DNA from: Phascolarctos cinereus
Taxonomy: Eukaryota > Chordata > Mammalia > Diprotodontia > Phascolarctidae
NCBI RefSeq assembly: GCF_002099425.1
Contig: NW_018344037.1
Coordinates: forward strand, 7,959,001 to 8,023,000
DNA: 64,000 bases
Reading direction: 5' to 3'
The first letter of the stretch is position 1. Each line of letters opens with the position of its first letter. Shown in pieces: positions 22,237 through 33,060 of the stretch. The position numbers and the translations under genes are program-made. Below the pieces are notes generated by a model that saw nothing but the letters and a program-made list of their open reading frames with translations, was not told the DNA's origin and ran no database searches.

Positions 22237-22615
22237 GATGTTAAACTGAACCCTTCTCAGCATTACAGGATCTAAGACATCTCCAGAGGCCTCGGATGGA
22301 AAATGCTGTCCACATCCAAAGAAAGAACTATGGAAGTCGAATCGCTATCACTTATTTTTACCTTCTGTTGAGTTGTGTTTCATCTTTCTGATAGTTCCTC
22401 TTAGTGTTTTTAATTTTTACTTACAACTTCACTACTGTGAAAATATGTTTAATGGGTATGTAAATGTAAAGCTGTATCAGATTGTGCGGTGTCTTGGGGA
22501 GGGTGGGGGGGAAGAAAGGGGAGAAAAATTTTCAACTCAAAAGCATATGGAAGTGATTGTTGATAAATCAAAATAAATTAATAAAATTTTAAAAATATTT
22601 TAAAAAATAAATAAA
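22237..22615 (+). other. L1-A 3' UTR and A-rich tail
   Basis: Contains the shared landmarks 'ccacatccaaagaaagaact' (22311-22330) and a G-rich run at about 22496-22512 (GGGGAGGGTGGGGGGG). G-rich tracts are common in L1 3' UTRs. It ends in an A/T-rich tail with AATAAA-like repeats. Confidence 0.85.
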
Positions 22616-22619
22616 AAAG

Positions 22620-23424
22620 AATTTCTCCTGCTTGAATGGACTTTTTTAACTCAGTACTGGATACTCACTCCAAAAGAATACAGGGACTCAAGATATATGC
22701 CACTAGTGGGCAGGCGCTAACATATTGTTCAAATCAGTCAGGCGTTATAATCATCTCCTTCTCCCACATCACTTTTCCTGAGTAATTACCTCTTCCACAG
22801 GAATCGTCTCCTCCACAAGCATCACCTCCTTCACAAGAAATCACCTCCTCCATATCTACAACTTCTTTTGCAGAAATCAACAACTCCTGATGAATTGCTA
22901 TTTCCATTTGGACTTAAGCATAAAAAAAACATAAAAGTCAGAAAAGAAATTGGAGGAATAACAAAAATAGCTATAACAATAATAGAATCCATGTTCTTCA
23001 GGATGTAATTCTTTTCAATATCAAAGCAGGATCAATAACGACAGTACAGTCTTGTCCACTTCAATTAGATGCCAAACTTATTCTTCCTGATGCTGCAATT
23101 TCTGAAAACCTATAAAGTCACTTGTCCCTGGACCTCTTTGTTCATAGCTAATATGTTTCCATTTCTTTTAGATTCATTACATATTATTCAGAGGTTCTCA
23201 CCTTTGAGAGAAGCATCTGAAAAACAAAACCAGATTTTTTGAGTGGCAGCCAAAGCAGAACTTGGGAAAATTTCTATCACAAAATGCTTCCTGCAGCAGC
23301 AGACACTTGTCTCTCAGAGTCTGGGAGACAACAAAAGATGACTTAAGAAAAGCAAGATGTATGAGGAGCTAGGGTGCACTCCTGGTTCCTGCATGTCTTT
23401 GGCTGCTACACAGCAGCTAAAAAG
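22620..23424. other. Unassigned block with a hydrophobic minus-strand reading
   Basis: I do not recognise this stretch. On the minus strand there is a short reading starting MDSIIVIAIFVIPPISFL (near 22993) that looks like a membrane segment, followed downstream by the minisatellite at 22756-22866. It might be a fragment of a retroviral-type element, but no diagnostic motif was seen, so I leave it open. Confidence 0.3.
22756..22866. repeat. Imperfect ~18-bp minisatellite
   Basis: About five diverged units of the form TCACCTCCTTCACAAGAA or TCGTCTCCTCCACAAGCA, spaced 18 bp apart in the best-preserved part (about 22805-22855). The unit length is a multiple of three, so any reading through it stays in frame. 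Confidence 0.75.
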
Positions 23425-23755
23425 CTTCAGCTTCTAAGTTGTCTTTGGAGTGGGTTGATAAATCTAGAAACTGCCACAGCTGCCCATGATTCAGTCCTCT
23501 GAGGCCTGCTCCAGCTTAGCTGGGGCTTGTTTTGCCTGACTACCCATGCCAAACTACGTTCCTCTCCCAGCTGGTGCAATAGACCTTTCCAATCACCCAC
23601 CGAGGTTGTCATGGGCTGGAAATTTCTTTCTCTCTGTCTTTTTGTGGGTTCTGCTGCTCTGGAGTTTGTTTAGAGCCATTTTTTTACAGATATATGGAGG
23701 GGTTTGGGGGAGAGCTCAAGCAAGCCACTGCTTTTATTCCACCATCTTGGTTCCA
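23425..23755 (-). mobile_element. L1 5'-UTR fragment (second 5'-UTR type)
   Basis: Minus-strand L1 5' end; its terminus reads GGAACCAAGATGGTGGAAT on the minus strand (about 23734-23752). It matches the 5' UTR at 53830-54308 (shared blocks such as 'gcaatagacctttcc', 'gggctggaaatttctt' and 'tgggttctgctgctct'), not the L1-A type. No ORF1 follows, so it is a broken fragment. Confidence 0.7.
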
Positions 23756-24990
23756 CCTGTTTGACTGATTCTTGCTCTCTCATAGAGTCATTATTTTCTA
23801 TTTGCCCAATTCTAATTTTTAACAAGTTGTTTTCTTCTATTAGATTTTGTACCTCCTTCCCCATTTGTCCAATTGTATTTTTAGGGACTTGTTTTCTTCA
23901 GTGTACTTTTTTTGTCCAGTTAGCCAACTGTATTTTTAAGGACTTGTTTTCTACAGTTAATTTTTGTCCTTCCTTTTCCAAGCTATTGACTCTCTCTTGC
24001 AAACCTCTCATTTCTTTTCCCATTTTTTCTTCTATCTCTCTCATTTGACTTCTAAAATCCTTCTTGAGCTCTTCTAAGAAGGCTTTTTGGGCTTCAGACC
24101 AGTTCATATTCCCTTTTGAGGTTCCAGATATGGGTTTATTGACAATGTTGTTCTCTTCAGAATTTCTGCCTTGATCTTCTCTCTTCCTATAATAAAAATC
24201 TTTCATATGTTTCTTTTTGCTCATGGTGTTTGCTTATTTCCTGGCCTTTAAAGAGATTAAACTCTCTTGCTTGGAAGCAGAGGGCATTGACCCAAGTTTC
24301 TTGTGTTGGAAGCCTAGGGCCTGGTCACTGGTTTTGTGTGCTGGGGCCTCCAAGGCTGGCAGTTGGAGGCTGTAGGGTTCTGGCAGCTTACCTGGTTTTG
24401 GCCTGGAATCAGCAACACTGGAACTCTAAGGGTGGGATTGGGTAGTGTGGCTCCTGGAGATTTCCTGCTCATTCAGGCATTTCCTTCCTTTCACTTTCCT
24501 CAGCTCCTTTCAGGTGGATATTGCAGAATGTTTAGCTGCCTGGCTGCCCTTTGGAGCACTGCTTCCCTTAGTTTTGCTGAGGCACTGGGAGAGCTGGTTG
24601 CTGTAGAATGCCAAGGCGTCTGGTGGTTTTGTAAGCTGGTTTTCACCAATTCTCCCGCCCTCACTGAGGCACTCAGGGTCCAGGTGTTGGTGTTTGCCTG
24701 CTCCATCACCTGGGTTTCAGGATCTCCTCCTGGTATGCTTTGGTGGGGATTTCTGCTAGCTTGCTGGGACACCTCCCATTCTGTACTGCTCCCCTTACCC
24801 CAGGGCAAGAGGGTCCTTTCCTGTCAATCCCTCAAGCTAAGTGGACCACTATACTGCTGCACCCCATCTTTCTTCTGGTCCACTGTTCCAGGGTTTTTCC
24901 TGGGGCTATATTTTCTGGGTTTACAGAGGTTAATAAGGGGGGTGGTGTTAAAAGTGACTTTCTTCTTATTCAACCATCTTGGTTTTCAGA
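23756..24990 (-). mobile_element. L1 5' fragment: 5' UTR plus ORF1 N-terminus
   Basis: Minus-strand L1 of the L1-A type. The 5' UTR runs from about 24990 to 24225. ORF1 starts at 24224 with MSKKKHMKDFYYRKREDQGRN, followed by NWSEAQKAFLEELKKDF and a coiled coil with EEKMGKEMRGLQERVNSLEKE; the first open segment ends at 23898 and homology continues to 23756. The ORF1 C-terminus, ORF2 and 3' UTR are missing. Full-length L1s usually lose their 5' end, not the 3', so later deletion or rearrangement is implied. Confidence 0.8.
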
Positions 24991-25154
24991 AGCCCTACAA
25001 CAATATTTTTAGCAGCTCTTTCTGTGGTGGCAAAGAATCAGAAACTGAGAGGATTTCTATCAGTTGGGGAATGGCTGAACAAGTTGTCGTATATGATTGT
25101 GATGGAATACTATTGTGCTTTAAGAAAGAGCATGATGCTCTCAGAAAAACATAG
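24336..25154 (+). other. 272-codon antisense/chimeric ORF
   Basis: The longest open frame in the window. From 24336 to about 24990 it is antisense to the L1 5' UTR and shares LSFAEALGELVAVECQ and ALTEALRVQVLVFACS with the antisense ORFs at 16185 and 46759. At about 24990 it crosses into a plus-strand ORF2 tail and continues in the ORF2 frame (CGGKESETERISISWGMAEQVVVYDCDGILL, to about 25120; compare GGKELEIERMPINWGMAEQVVLY in L1-A). It is an accidental fusion by rearrangement, open by chance or young age. No promoter or translation evidence. Confidence 0.5.
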
Positions 25155-27862
25155 AAAGACTTACAAGAATGGATGCAAAATCAATTGGAAACTAAATAAT
25201 CTAATCCTAAGGAATAAATGGGTCAAGGTACAAGTCATGGAAACAATCAATAATTTCATTAAAGAGAAGAGTAAAATGACACAACATACCAAAATTTATG
25301 GGATGCAGCCAAAACAGTTCTTAGGCCAAAATTTATATCTCTAAATGCTAACATCAAGAAAATAAAGAAAGAGCAGATCAATGAATGCAGCATTCAAGTA
25401 AAAAAAAAACTTGAAAAAGAAAAGTTAACAATCCCCAATTAAACATTGAATTGAAAATCTTGAAATCAAAGGAAAGATGAATAAAATTCAAAGTGAAAAA
25501 TAATTCAACTAATAAATAAAATGATAAGCTTGTTTTGTGTGTGTGGGGGGAACAAACTATAGATTAAACCATTGATTAATTTGACTTAAAAATGAAAGAA
25601 GAAAAACAAATTACCAGTATCAAAATTGAAAGGGATGAATTCACCACCAATGAAGAAGAAATTAAAACAATTATTAGGAGCTATTTTGTACAATTGCATG
25701 CAAGTAAATCTGACAATCCAAATGAAATGGATGAATATTTACAAAAAATATAAATTGCTGACATTTATAGAAAATGGAATAGAATGCTTAAATTATACCC
25801 TGAAATAACTCCATCTTAGAAAAAGAAATTTAATAAGCCATCAATGAATTTCCTAAGAAAAAATCCCCAGGACCAGATGGATTCAAAAGCAAATTTACTA
25901 AACATTTACAGCATAATTTATCCCAATATTACATAAACTATTTGGAAAAGTGGGGGGGAAAGTCATACCAAATTCCTTTCATGGCAAATGTGGTGCTGAT
26001 ACCTAAAACAAGAAGAGTGAAAACAGAAAAAAGAAAATTACAGACCAGTTCCCCTAATGAATAATGATACAAAAATTTAAATAAAATTATAGTAAAGAGA
26101 TTACAATAATATATCACCAGGATCATACATTGTGACATGGTGGGTTTTAAACCAGAAATGCAGGGTTAGTTCAATATTAGGAAAATTATCAGCATAAATG
26201 ATCATATGCATAGCATAACCAACAGAAATGATATGATTATCTCAATAGATGAAGAAAAATACTTGATTATATGGAACACCCATTTTTATTAAAAATTCAC
26301 TAGAGATTATAGGAATAAATGGATCTTAGCTTAAAAAATAAGTAATATTTAACTAAAATAATCAGCAAACATTATTTCTAATAGGGATAAACCAGGAAAC
26401 TTCCCAGTAAGATCAGGAGTGAAGTAAGGATGCCCATTAGCATCCTGAATATTGTGCTAGTGATATCAACTATAGTACTAAGTAAAGAAAAAATGAATTG
26501 AAGGAATTAAAATAAATAATAAGGAAACAAAACTACCCTCTGCAGATAATATTATGGCATAGAATCCTTGAGATTCAACTAAAAAAACTGCTTAAAATTA
26601 TTGACAACTTCAGCAAATTTGCAGTATATAAACACACATAAATTATCAGCATTTCTATATCCTAACAACAAAACCCAGCAGCAAGAGATAGAAAGTGAAA
26701 TTCCAATTAAAATAATTGTAGACAATATAAAATACTTGAGAGTCTACCTGCCAAGAAAAATGAGAAATTATATTAACACAATTACAAAACAATTTTCACA
26801 AAAATAAAGTCAGTTGCAAACAGTTGGAGAAATATTAATTACTCATGTGTAGGCTTACCCAAGATAATAAAAATGATAATTTTACTCAAATTAATTTACT
26901 TATTAATAGCCATATTAATCAAACTATCAAAAATATTTCAAGGAGCTAGAAAGAATCATAAAAAAATTCATCTGGAAGTATGGAAGGTCAAGAATATCAA
27001 GGAAATCAATGAAAAAATGTGAAGGAAGGTGACCTAGCTGTACCAGATCTCAAACTGCATTATTAGTTGTTATTAAATTATTGATATAAATTATTGATAT
27101 TTATTATTAATTATTAAAGCAATCTAGTACTGGCTCAAGTGTAGAATCATGAATCAGTGAAATAGGTGTACAATACATTGTAGCAAATGACCATAGCAAT
27201 CTTGTGTTTGATAAAGCCAAAAATCCAAGTTTTGGGGACAAAAATTCATTTTTTTGACAAAAACCTGCTGAGAAAACTAGAAGAGTATGGCAGAAATTAG
27301 TTATAGACCAACATCTTACACCACATTGCTAGGTCTGAATCCCAAAGAGATTTTTTTCAAATAAACAAGGAAAGGACCTATTTGAACAAATGTATTTATA
27401 GCAGTTCTTTTTATACTAGCCAAAACTTAGAAATTGAGGGCACGCCCATCAACTGGGGAATGGCTGCACAAGTTGTGATATATGATTGTAATGGAATATT
27501 ATTGTGCCATAAGAAATAACAAAGTAGGTGGATTTCAGAAAAACGTGGAAAGATTTACATGCGCTGATACAAAGTGAAGTACATCAAACCATGAGAACAT
27601 TGTACACAGAAACAGCAATGTGATGAAGAATTGTAAATGACTTAGCTACTATCCTAAGCAATAAAATGATGCAAGACAATCCCAAAGGACTCATGATAAA
27701 AATGTTATCCATCTCCAGAGAAAGAACTGACACTGTCTGAATGCAGACTGAAGCAGACTATTTTTCTCTTTCTTTCATTCTTTCAATCACCTTTATCTTT
27801 CTTTCTTTCTTACTTGTCTTCTTGCACAAAATGACTAATATAAACTTATTTTACATGACTGC

Positions 27863-27906
<44 letters not shown>

Positions 27907-28055
27907 ACTTCACTTGCCATTTCAGGGAAAGGGGAGAAAAAGGATGGAGGAATTTCAAAATGTTAAAATTGTCTTTTTACATGTAATTTAGGGAAAATGT
28001 TATTTAAAAATAAAATAAAATAAAATATTTGGAATGAAAAAAAAACAAAAGAGAT
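24991..28055 (+). mobile_element. Rearranged, decayed L1 (ORF2 and 3' UTR)
   Basis: Plus-strand L1 remnant with pieces out of order. 24991-25165 matches the ORF2 C-terminus (L1-A about 21990-22160). From 25170 it jumps back to the end of the endonuclease (matching L1-A from about 19145, reading NWKLNNLILRNKWVKVQVMETINNFI) and runs through the RT to about 27330. A second ORF2 C-terminus (27330-27620) and a 3' UTR follow. The ORF2 middle is riddled with stops and indels. The (GT)n run at 27869-27904 lies in its 3' UTR. Tail near 28000-28055. Confidence 0.75.
27869..27904. repeat. (GT)n microsatellite
   Basis: About 17 GT units preceded by ATATAT, in the 3' UTR of the decayed L1. Confidence 0.95.
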
Positions 28056-28773
28056 AAACAATTAGCAAGGGCAACACAAAACCAAATTATTGGTATATGA
28101 AAAGTAACAAATGAATCCAAAGCCAATGAAGAAAAAATAAAAGCAATTATTAGGGGCTATGTCACCCCTAACTATATGCAAATTAAACTGACAAAATGAA
28201 ATGTGTGAATATTTGTAATACATGTGTGTATATAGAATATGCACATATAAATTACTCAATTTAAACAAGAAGAAATAGAACATACATAAAATTCTATTTT
28301 AGAAAAAGGAATTGAGCAAGGCATAAATGAACTCCAAAAGGAAAAAAAACAGTTTTAGGATGAAATGGATTTATAAAAGAATTCTATCAAATATTTAAAG
28401 GACAAACAATTCTACTTGAAATATTTGAAAAAAATAAGTAAAGAAAACATCCTACTAAATTTTATGGCATAAATATGGCCTTGATACATAAAGCAGGAAC
28501 AGTCAAAAGAGAAAGACAACTTTAGACCAATTTGTTTAATGAATATTGATGGAAAAAATTAACTAAAATAGTAACAAATAGATTACAAAAATATATTATA
28601 GGAATCATAAATTATGACCAGGATAGATTTTGCTAGGACTATAAGGCTGGTTCATTATTAGGAAAAACTATAAGCAAAATTGACCATATTAATAACAGAA
28701 ACAACAAAATCATATATTTATTTCAATAGATGTCTAAAACAGCTTTTGACAAAAATATAACACACATTCCTGT

Positions 28774-28776
<3 letters not shown>

Positions 28777-28830
<54 letters not shown>
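28777..28830. repeat. (AC)n microsatellite
   Basis: A run of AC units interrupted once by ACATAC, inside the old L1 ORF2. Confidence 0.95.
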
Positions 28831-28831
<1 letters not shown>

Positions 28832-30034
28832 TTGGAAAGTATAGGAATAAATGGCACTTTCATTAAAATGATAAGCAGTATCTATCTAAAATCAAGATCA
28901 ACTACTACGTGTAATGAGATTATGCTGGGAGTTTTCTGTTAAGATTAGGAATGAAGCACAGGTGTCCATTATCAGCAATAATATTTAGCATTATATAAGA
29001 AATGCTATCCATAACAGTGAGAAGAAAAAATAAATTGAATAAAAAAAGCAGAGGCAAGGGGGAAAAAAAGTACTGCTTTTTTTGGTTCTGTTTTGTTTTG
29101 CATCCATGATGGTTTCTGTAGAGATCTATGAAGATTCAGAAAAAAAAAAAATTAAATGAAAACAACTAATAATAATTAACAACAACTGCAACCATAACAA
29201 GATACAAAACAGATTCACGTAAGTAATTAGTATTTCTGTATATTACCACTAAAATGCAGTAGGAAGAGATAGGAAGAAGAATTCCAATAAAATAGCTATA
29301 GACTGTTAAAAATGCTTAGTTATATACTTGCTAATACACACACAGAAATTATATGAACACAGTAACAAAACACTCTTCAAACAAGGATGTTAAAATAATT
29401 GTAGAATCATCCATTGTTCATGAGTAAGCTGAGCCAATATAACAAAAAAGATATTTCCTCAATTAATTTACTTCTGCACTGCCTAGTCAATCAAACCACC
29501 AAAGAATTATGTTATAAAGCTAGAAAAAATAGCAAAATTCATCTGGAGAAACAAAAATTAAAGAATGTCAAGGAAATTGATGAAAAAATTGGGAGGAAGG
29601 GATCTAGCAGCAACAGATTTCAAATTATTTTACAAAAGTGAAAACATTAAAACAATTTGTTACTATCCAAGAAACAGAGGTGTTGATTAATGGAACAGAT
29701 TAGACACACAATATGTAGAGACAAATTGGCACAGGAACCTATTATTTAATAAACCCAAGTATCTCAGCTATTGAGGGGGAAAACCTTATTATTCAACAAG
29801 AGCTACTGGGGGAATTGGAAAAGAATCTGACAAAAAATCTATGTAGTCAAAAATCTTATTCTGTATACCAAGACAAACTCAAAATGTGACTTAGACATAA
29901 AGGTGACATCACAAAGAGGTTAGAACATGGAACATGGAACAACTTCCAAAGAAGTTGGAACACGGAAGAAATCATCTCTTAAATCTGCAGGTAGAAGAAA
30001 ATAAATGACCAAACAAGAGATTCATGTGTATGAG

Positions 30035-30172
30035 GTAAACATATACATATACATATAGATGCATGTGCATATACACATACATATATACATGTACACATAT
30101 ATCACACACATAAACATATATATGTGTATACATATATACACACATACATATGTGTGTATACAGCTTTGTGTG
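30035..30172. repeat. TA/CA-rich microsatellite
   Basis: Imperfect ATAC, ACAT and TATG repeats inside the L1 remnant, separating its ORF2 middle from its ORF2 C-terminus. Confidence 0.85.
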
Positions 30173-30639
30173 TGTATGGAACTGAATTAAATTTAAAAGT
30201 AGTACTTTTTGTGGTGGTAAAGAATTGGAAACTGAGGGGATACTCATCAACTTGGGAATGGCTGAACATATTATCATATATATGAATGTGATTGAATACT
30301 ATTGCACTAGAAGCAATGATGAATGGGGTGGCTTCCAAAAGACTGGAAGGTCTTTTACAAACTGATGTAAAACGAATTGAGCAAAACCAGGAATCAACAT
30401 ATACAATAACAACAATGTTGTAAAGACAATAATTTTGATCAACAAAATTACAAACTGCATTTCTATATATAGTTTTGATGGGTTTTGTTTTTCTTGACTT
30501 CTCAATAGGAGGGGGAAAGAAAGGAGAAAGGGAAAGAATTTGGTATTGAAAAAATAAAATTGAATTTAGAAAGTAAATGAAATGCATTATTTTGTATATA
30601 AATTTTTGTAAATAACACTACAAACCCTGCAATTACTTG

Positions 30640-30735
30640 TGATTTACTGAGCACTTATTACATGCAAAGCAATATATAAAGTGCTGTGGTAATCACAAAA
30701 ATAAGATGTGATCCTTGACCTCAGAGTATTTATAA
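30640..30735 (-). mobile_element. L2 3'-end fragment
   Basis: TTACTGAGCACTTATTACATG, GTGCTGTGGTAATCAC and CCTTGACCTCAGAG resemble the reverse-complement L2 tail ('tgagcacctactatgtgccagg' and 'ccctgccctcaaggag'). It is short and old. Confidence 0.55.
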
Positions 30736-31719
30736 TCTTTTTAAAGACGATAAGATGTAATTGTGTAACTGTAATATTTATGAGTGAGATGAACCATTCA
30801 GATACGTCTAGTCAAAAAACAAAAGAGGTAAGAAAATTATATACTACAATATTCTATTTCACTTCACTAGTAACTAGTCTTTTTCCTCATTACTTTCTTT
30901 CTTTCTTCCTTTACATAGTTTTTCAGTGACAAAACGGTGTTTGCATTGCTAAGTCAAATCAAGCCAAGAATTCCATTTCATCACTTCTCTTATTAGTTAC
31001 TTTAACCTTTCTTGTATTCACCCATTTTGTTTAATGGGCTTTAAAGCCACTAAGTCTAATTGAAGATCATTGCCACAAAATTAAACAGTACTATTTTGGC
31101 TATAACACTTTTAAAACACACTCTTCAAGTTCAGTATATTTGGATTTAAGTGCAAATCTGCTAAAGTAACATTATGGTCCACAGATTTGTCATTATTCTA
31201 TGAATTTTGCTTTATATTCATTTTTTATTATTAAATAACATTCTATAAAGGTGATTAGAAATTGATTTAAAGGTAAAACTCTGATCTTTAAATCACTGAA
31301 ATTGTTTCTTGTGTGTCAAAACAAATCTGAATACTGAGTAAGAATTAGCTCATATGAGAAGGAAGGTTAAAGGATTTGTGGATTTGAGGAACATTTATGA
31401 ACACTATGGAGGAGGGTCATAATCCCATAAAGCTTAGTGTTTTTAGACATGAATTATGTTCCTCTGTCTTAATGTTTTACGATGGAAAGTGACAGCTTTT
31501 GCTTTTGAAATATACCATTGTACTTGAGTGACAAATAGGACTTGGACCTGAGGATTCTTGCCTTTCTTTTCATTTTGACCATCAAAACTCTTATGTACAA
31601 CCACATAACTTCAAGTATGGATTATAACAACAGCTTCCAAATTGGTTTTCCTGCCACCAGTGACTATTTCCACCAATTCAACCAATGCCTGATTTCTTGA
31701 ACAGTTCTCCTGAAAGGCA
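30736..31719. other. Non-repetitive AT-rich DNA
   Basis: No repeat family or ORF that I can name. If the exon at 31929-32171 is real and its 3' UTR ends after the AATAAA at 31725-31720, this is downstream intergenic DNA. Confidence 0.4.
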
Positions 31720-31725
31720 TTTATT
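31720..31725 (-). terminator. Possible poly(A) signal for the exon at 31929-32171
   Basis: AATAAA on the minus strand, about 205 nt beyond the TAA of the candidate exon. It is the nearest canonical signal but could be chance in AT-rich DNA. Confidence 0.3.
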
Positions 31726-31928
31726 CAAAATTTTTGAGCAAGTTCCTAATAATGCAATTTAAACTCCTCCACCTATTCTTCAGTGTATTGTATCAACCTT
31801 ATTTCCTTATTTCTATTATTTCTCCACTTCACACACAACCTCAAACACCAAAAAGCCATTTGAATTCATTAGGATATTGACATTCTCTTCAACTAAAAAG
31901 ATTACAAAGCATACATTTTATGCAACTT

Positions 31929-32171
31929 TTAGGCATATCTTTCTTTAACTTCACAAAAGGAATGACCAAAGTTCTGTGAGATTCCATCGTATCCCCTTGA
32001 CATTGCCAGAAAAGCAAAGGCACGCATCTGTTTGTTATCCATGTATTTTACCTTGTCCAGCCACTGAACCAGGTTTGTATTTTCTGATAATACATATCTT
32101 TGATGACATTCTTTATTCAAACATGAAGTGAATTTTAATTCATTGACATAGACTTTCTTCTTTAATATAAT
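31929..32171 (-). CDS. Candidate terminal coding exon of an unidentified host gene
   Basis: On the minus strand, TTGATTCTAATTACAG at 32187-32172 resembles a 3' splice site. It is followed by 81 codons ending in TAA at 31931-31929. The reading starts IILKKKVYVNELKFTSC, continues NKECHQRYVLSENTNLVQWL and DKVKYMDNKQMRAFAFLAMS, and ends FGHSFCEVKERYA. It is balanced, with charged, aromatic and cysteine residues, and is not related to any L1, L2 or ERV frame here. A stop in the same frame lies just before the splice site, as expected if translation enters by splicing. I do not recognise the protein. It might instead be a fragment of an old retrocopy or a chance ORF. The polypyrimidine tract is weak. 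Confidence 0.45.
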   Translation of the reverse strand: MILKKKVYVNELKFTSCLNKECHQRYVLSENTNLVQWLDKVKYMDNKQMRAFAFLAMSRGYDGISQNFGHSFCEVKERYA

Positions 32172-32199
32172 CTGTAATTAGAATCAATAGTTTAATCAA

Positions 32200-32400
32200 T
32201 CTATATTAATCAGCATACATTTACTAAATATCTACTATGTGCCAAACACCATGCTAGGAGTGAGGGTTGCAAAGGCAAAAGTAAAATAGTTCTTGGACTC
32301 AAGAGCTTACATTTTCTTGAACGCAGACAATACATAAATATATAGGCATATGTAAAACATATACAAAGTGTACATAAATTGTTATTTGGACAGAATTTCA
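32200..32400 (-). mobile_element. L2 3'-end fragment
   Basis: CTACTATGTGCCAAACACCA, ATGCTAGGAGTGAGG, AAGAGCTTACATTTTCTTG and ACATAAATATATAGGCATA are the reverse-complement L2 3' UTR landmarks. It lies just upstream (in minus-strand terms) of the candidate exon, so it would be intronic. Confidence 0.7.
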
Positions 32401-32834
32401 TATTTTAAAAGATAGAAGCACCAATAAAGAGAAATTATCTTTTGGATTAGATTCTCATTAATGAGGAGCAAATGATCTGTGTTGGAAATGATGGAAAACC
32501 TGGGAGGAACTTATCATTGAATTCTGAAATTTATATTAGAAAAGAGCAAGTCCAAGAAGATTCTGATATAAATCCATGATTTTGAGAAAACAGAATTCAA
32601 AGAGTTTAGAAGAAAGATGGGAGGATTTTGTAGGGTAAAATAGTTCAATGGAAATCAGCGCAAAGGACATGGGAGATAATCAAGAATGAAATTCTCCAGA
32701 CATATAGGGAAGCAATGCCAAAAGTAGGGAGAATGACATCTGCCTGAAAAGATAGACATGGATGCCAAGGAGTTTACTAATGAAATTTAATTTTTTTTAA
32801 AGAAACATAATGAGAAGAAGAATAGCTAGAATTT
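32401..32834. other. Unassigned DNA
   Basis: No ORF or repeat recognised. Confidence 0.35.
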
Positions 32835-33060
32835 ACATGGCACTTAAAGGTTTGTAAATCACTTCAAATATGCTATATCATTTGACCATCAGAGCAACCC
32901 TGGGAAGTAGGTTATTATCCCTTTTCTACAATTGAGGAAATTGGTGGGAACGGAGGTAAAATGACTTTCCTAGGGTAACTCAAGTGAAGTTCATCCTGGA
33001 GAAAGTTTCAAATGCATATCCCTAACTCAAAGTCCACCACTCTATGTCCCATGACATTTA
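32835..33060 (-). mobile_element. MIR/THER1-type CORE-SINE
   Basis: GGTTTGTAAATCACTTCAAA, CATTTGACCATCAGAGCAAC, CCTGGGAAGTAGGTTATTAT and ATTGAGGAAATTGG are the reverse-complement CORE and 3' domain of MIR/THER1-like SINEs. The tRNA-related head is poorly kept (CCACCACTCTATGTCCCATG). Old. Confidence 0.75.

Larger units (their letters stand above)
15929..22615 (+). mobile_element. L1-A: full-length L1 LINE
   Basis: Full-length, plus-strand L1 of about 6.7 kb. It starts GGGAGCCAAGATGGCAGAG, a typical L1 5' end. Layout: 5' UTR 15929-16739, with an internal ~324-bp duplication; ORF1 16740-17787; a 630-nt purine-rich spacer; ORF2 18418-22236; 3' UTR and A-rich tail to about 22615. It is very close to L1-B in the RT and C-terminal regions, so it belongs to a fairly young subfamily. 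Both ORFs are interrupted as written. A possible imperfect target duplication is described in the flanking entry. Confidence 0.92.
28056..30590 (+). mobile_element. Old L1 ORF2 remnant with 3' end
   Basis: Plus-strand, 5'-truncated L1. It begins near the start of the RT region (matching L1-A about 19540-19640) and continues through RT blocks (compare 'tgaatattgatggaaaaaattaac' near 28538) to the ORF2 C-terminus (about 30190-30400, reading VVKNWKLRGYSSTWEWLN) and a 3' UTR ending at about 30590. It is far more decayed than L1-A and carries two microsatellites. No usable ORF remains. Confidence 0.75.

Noticed and set aside
22756-22866. CRISPR-like repeat array
   Set aside because: The 18-bp units are adjacent with no spacers and are diverged. 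The context is a mammalian genome.
29972-30587. ORFs of 101 and 161 codons on the minus strand
   Set aside because: They run through the TA/CA microsatellite and antisense L1 ORF2 and have Tyr/Val/Cys repeat composition typical of simple sequence.
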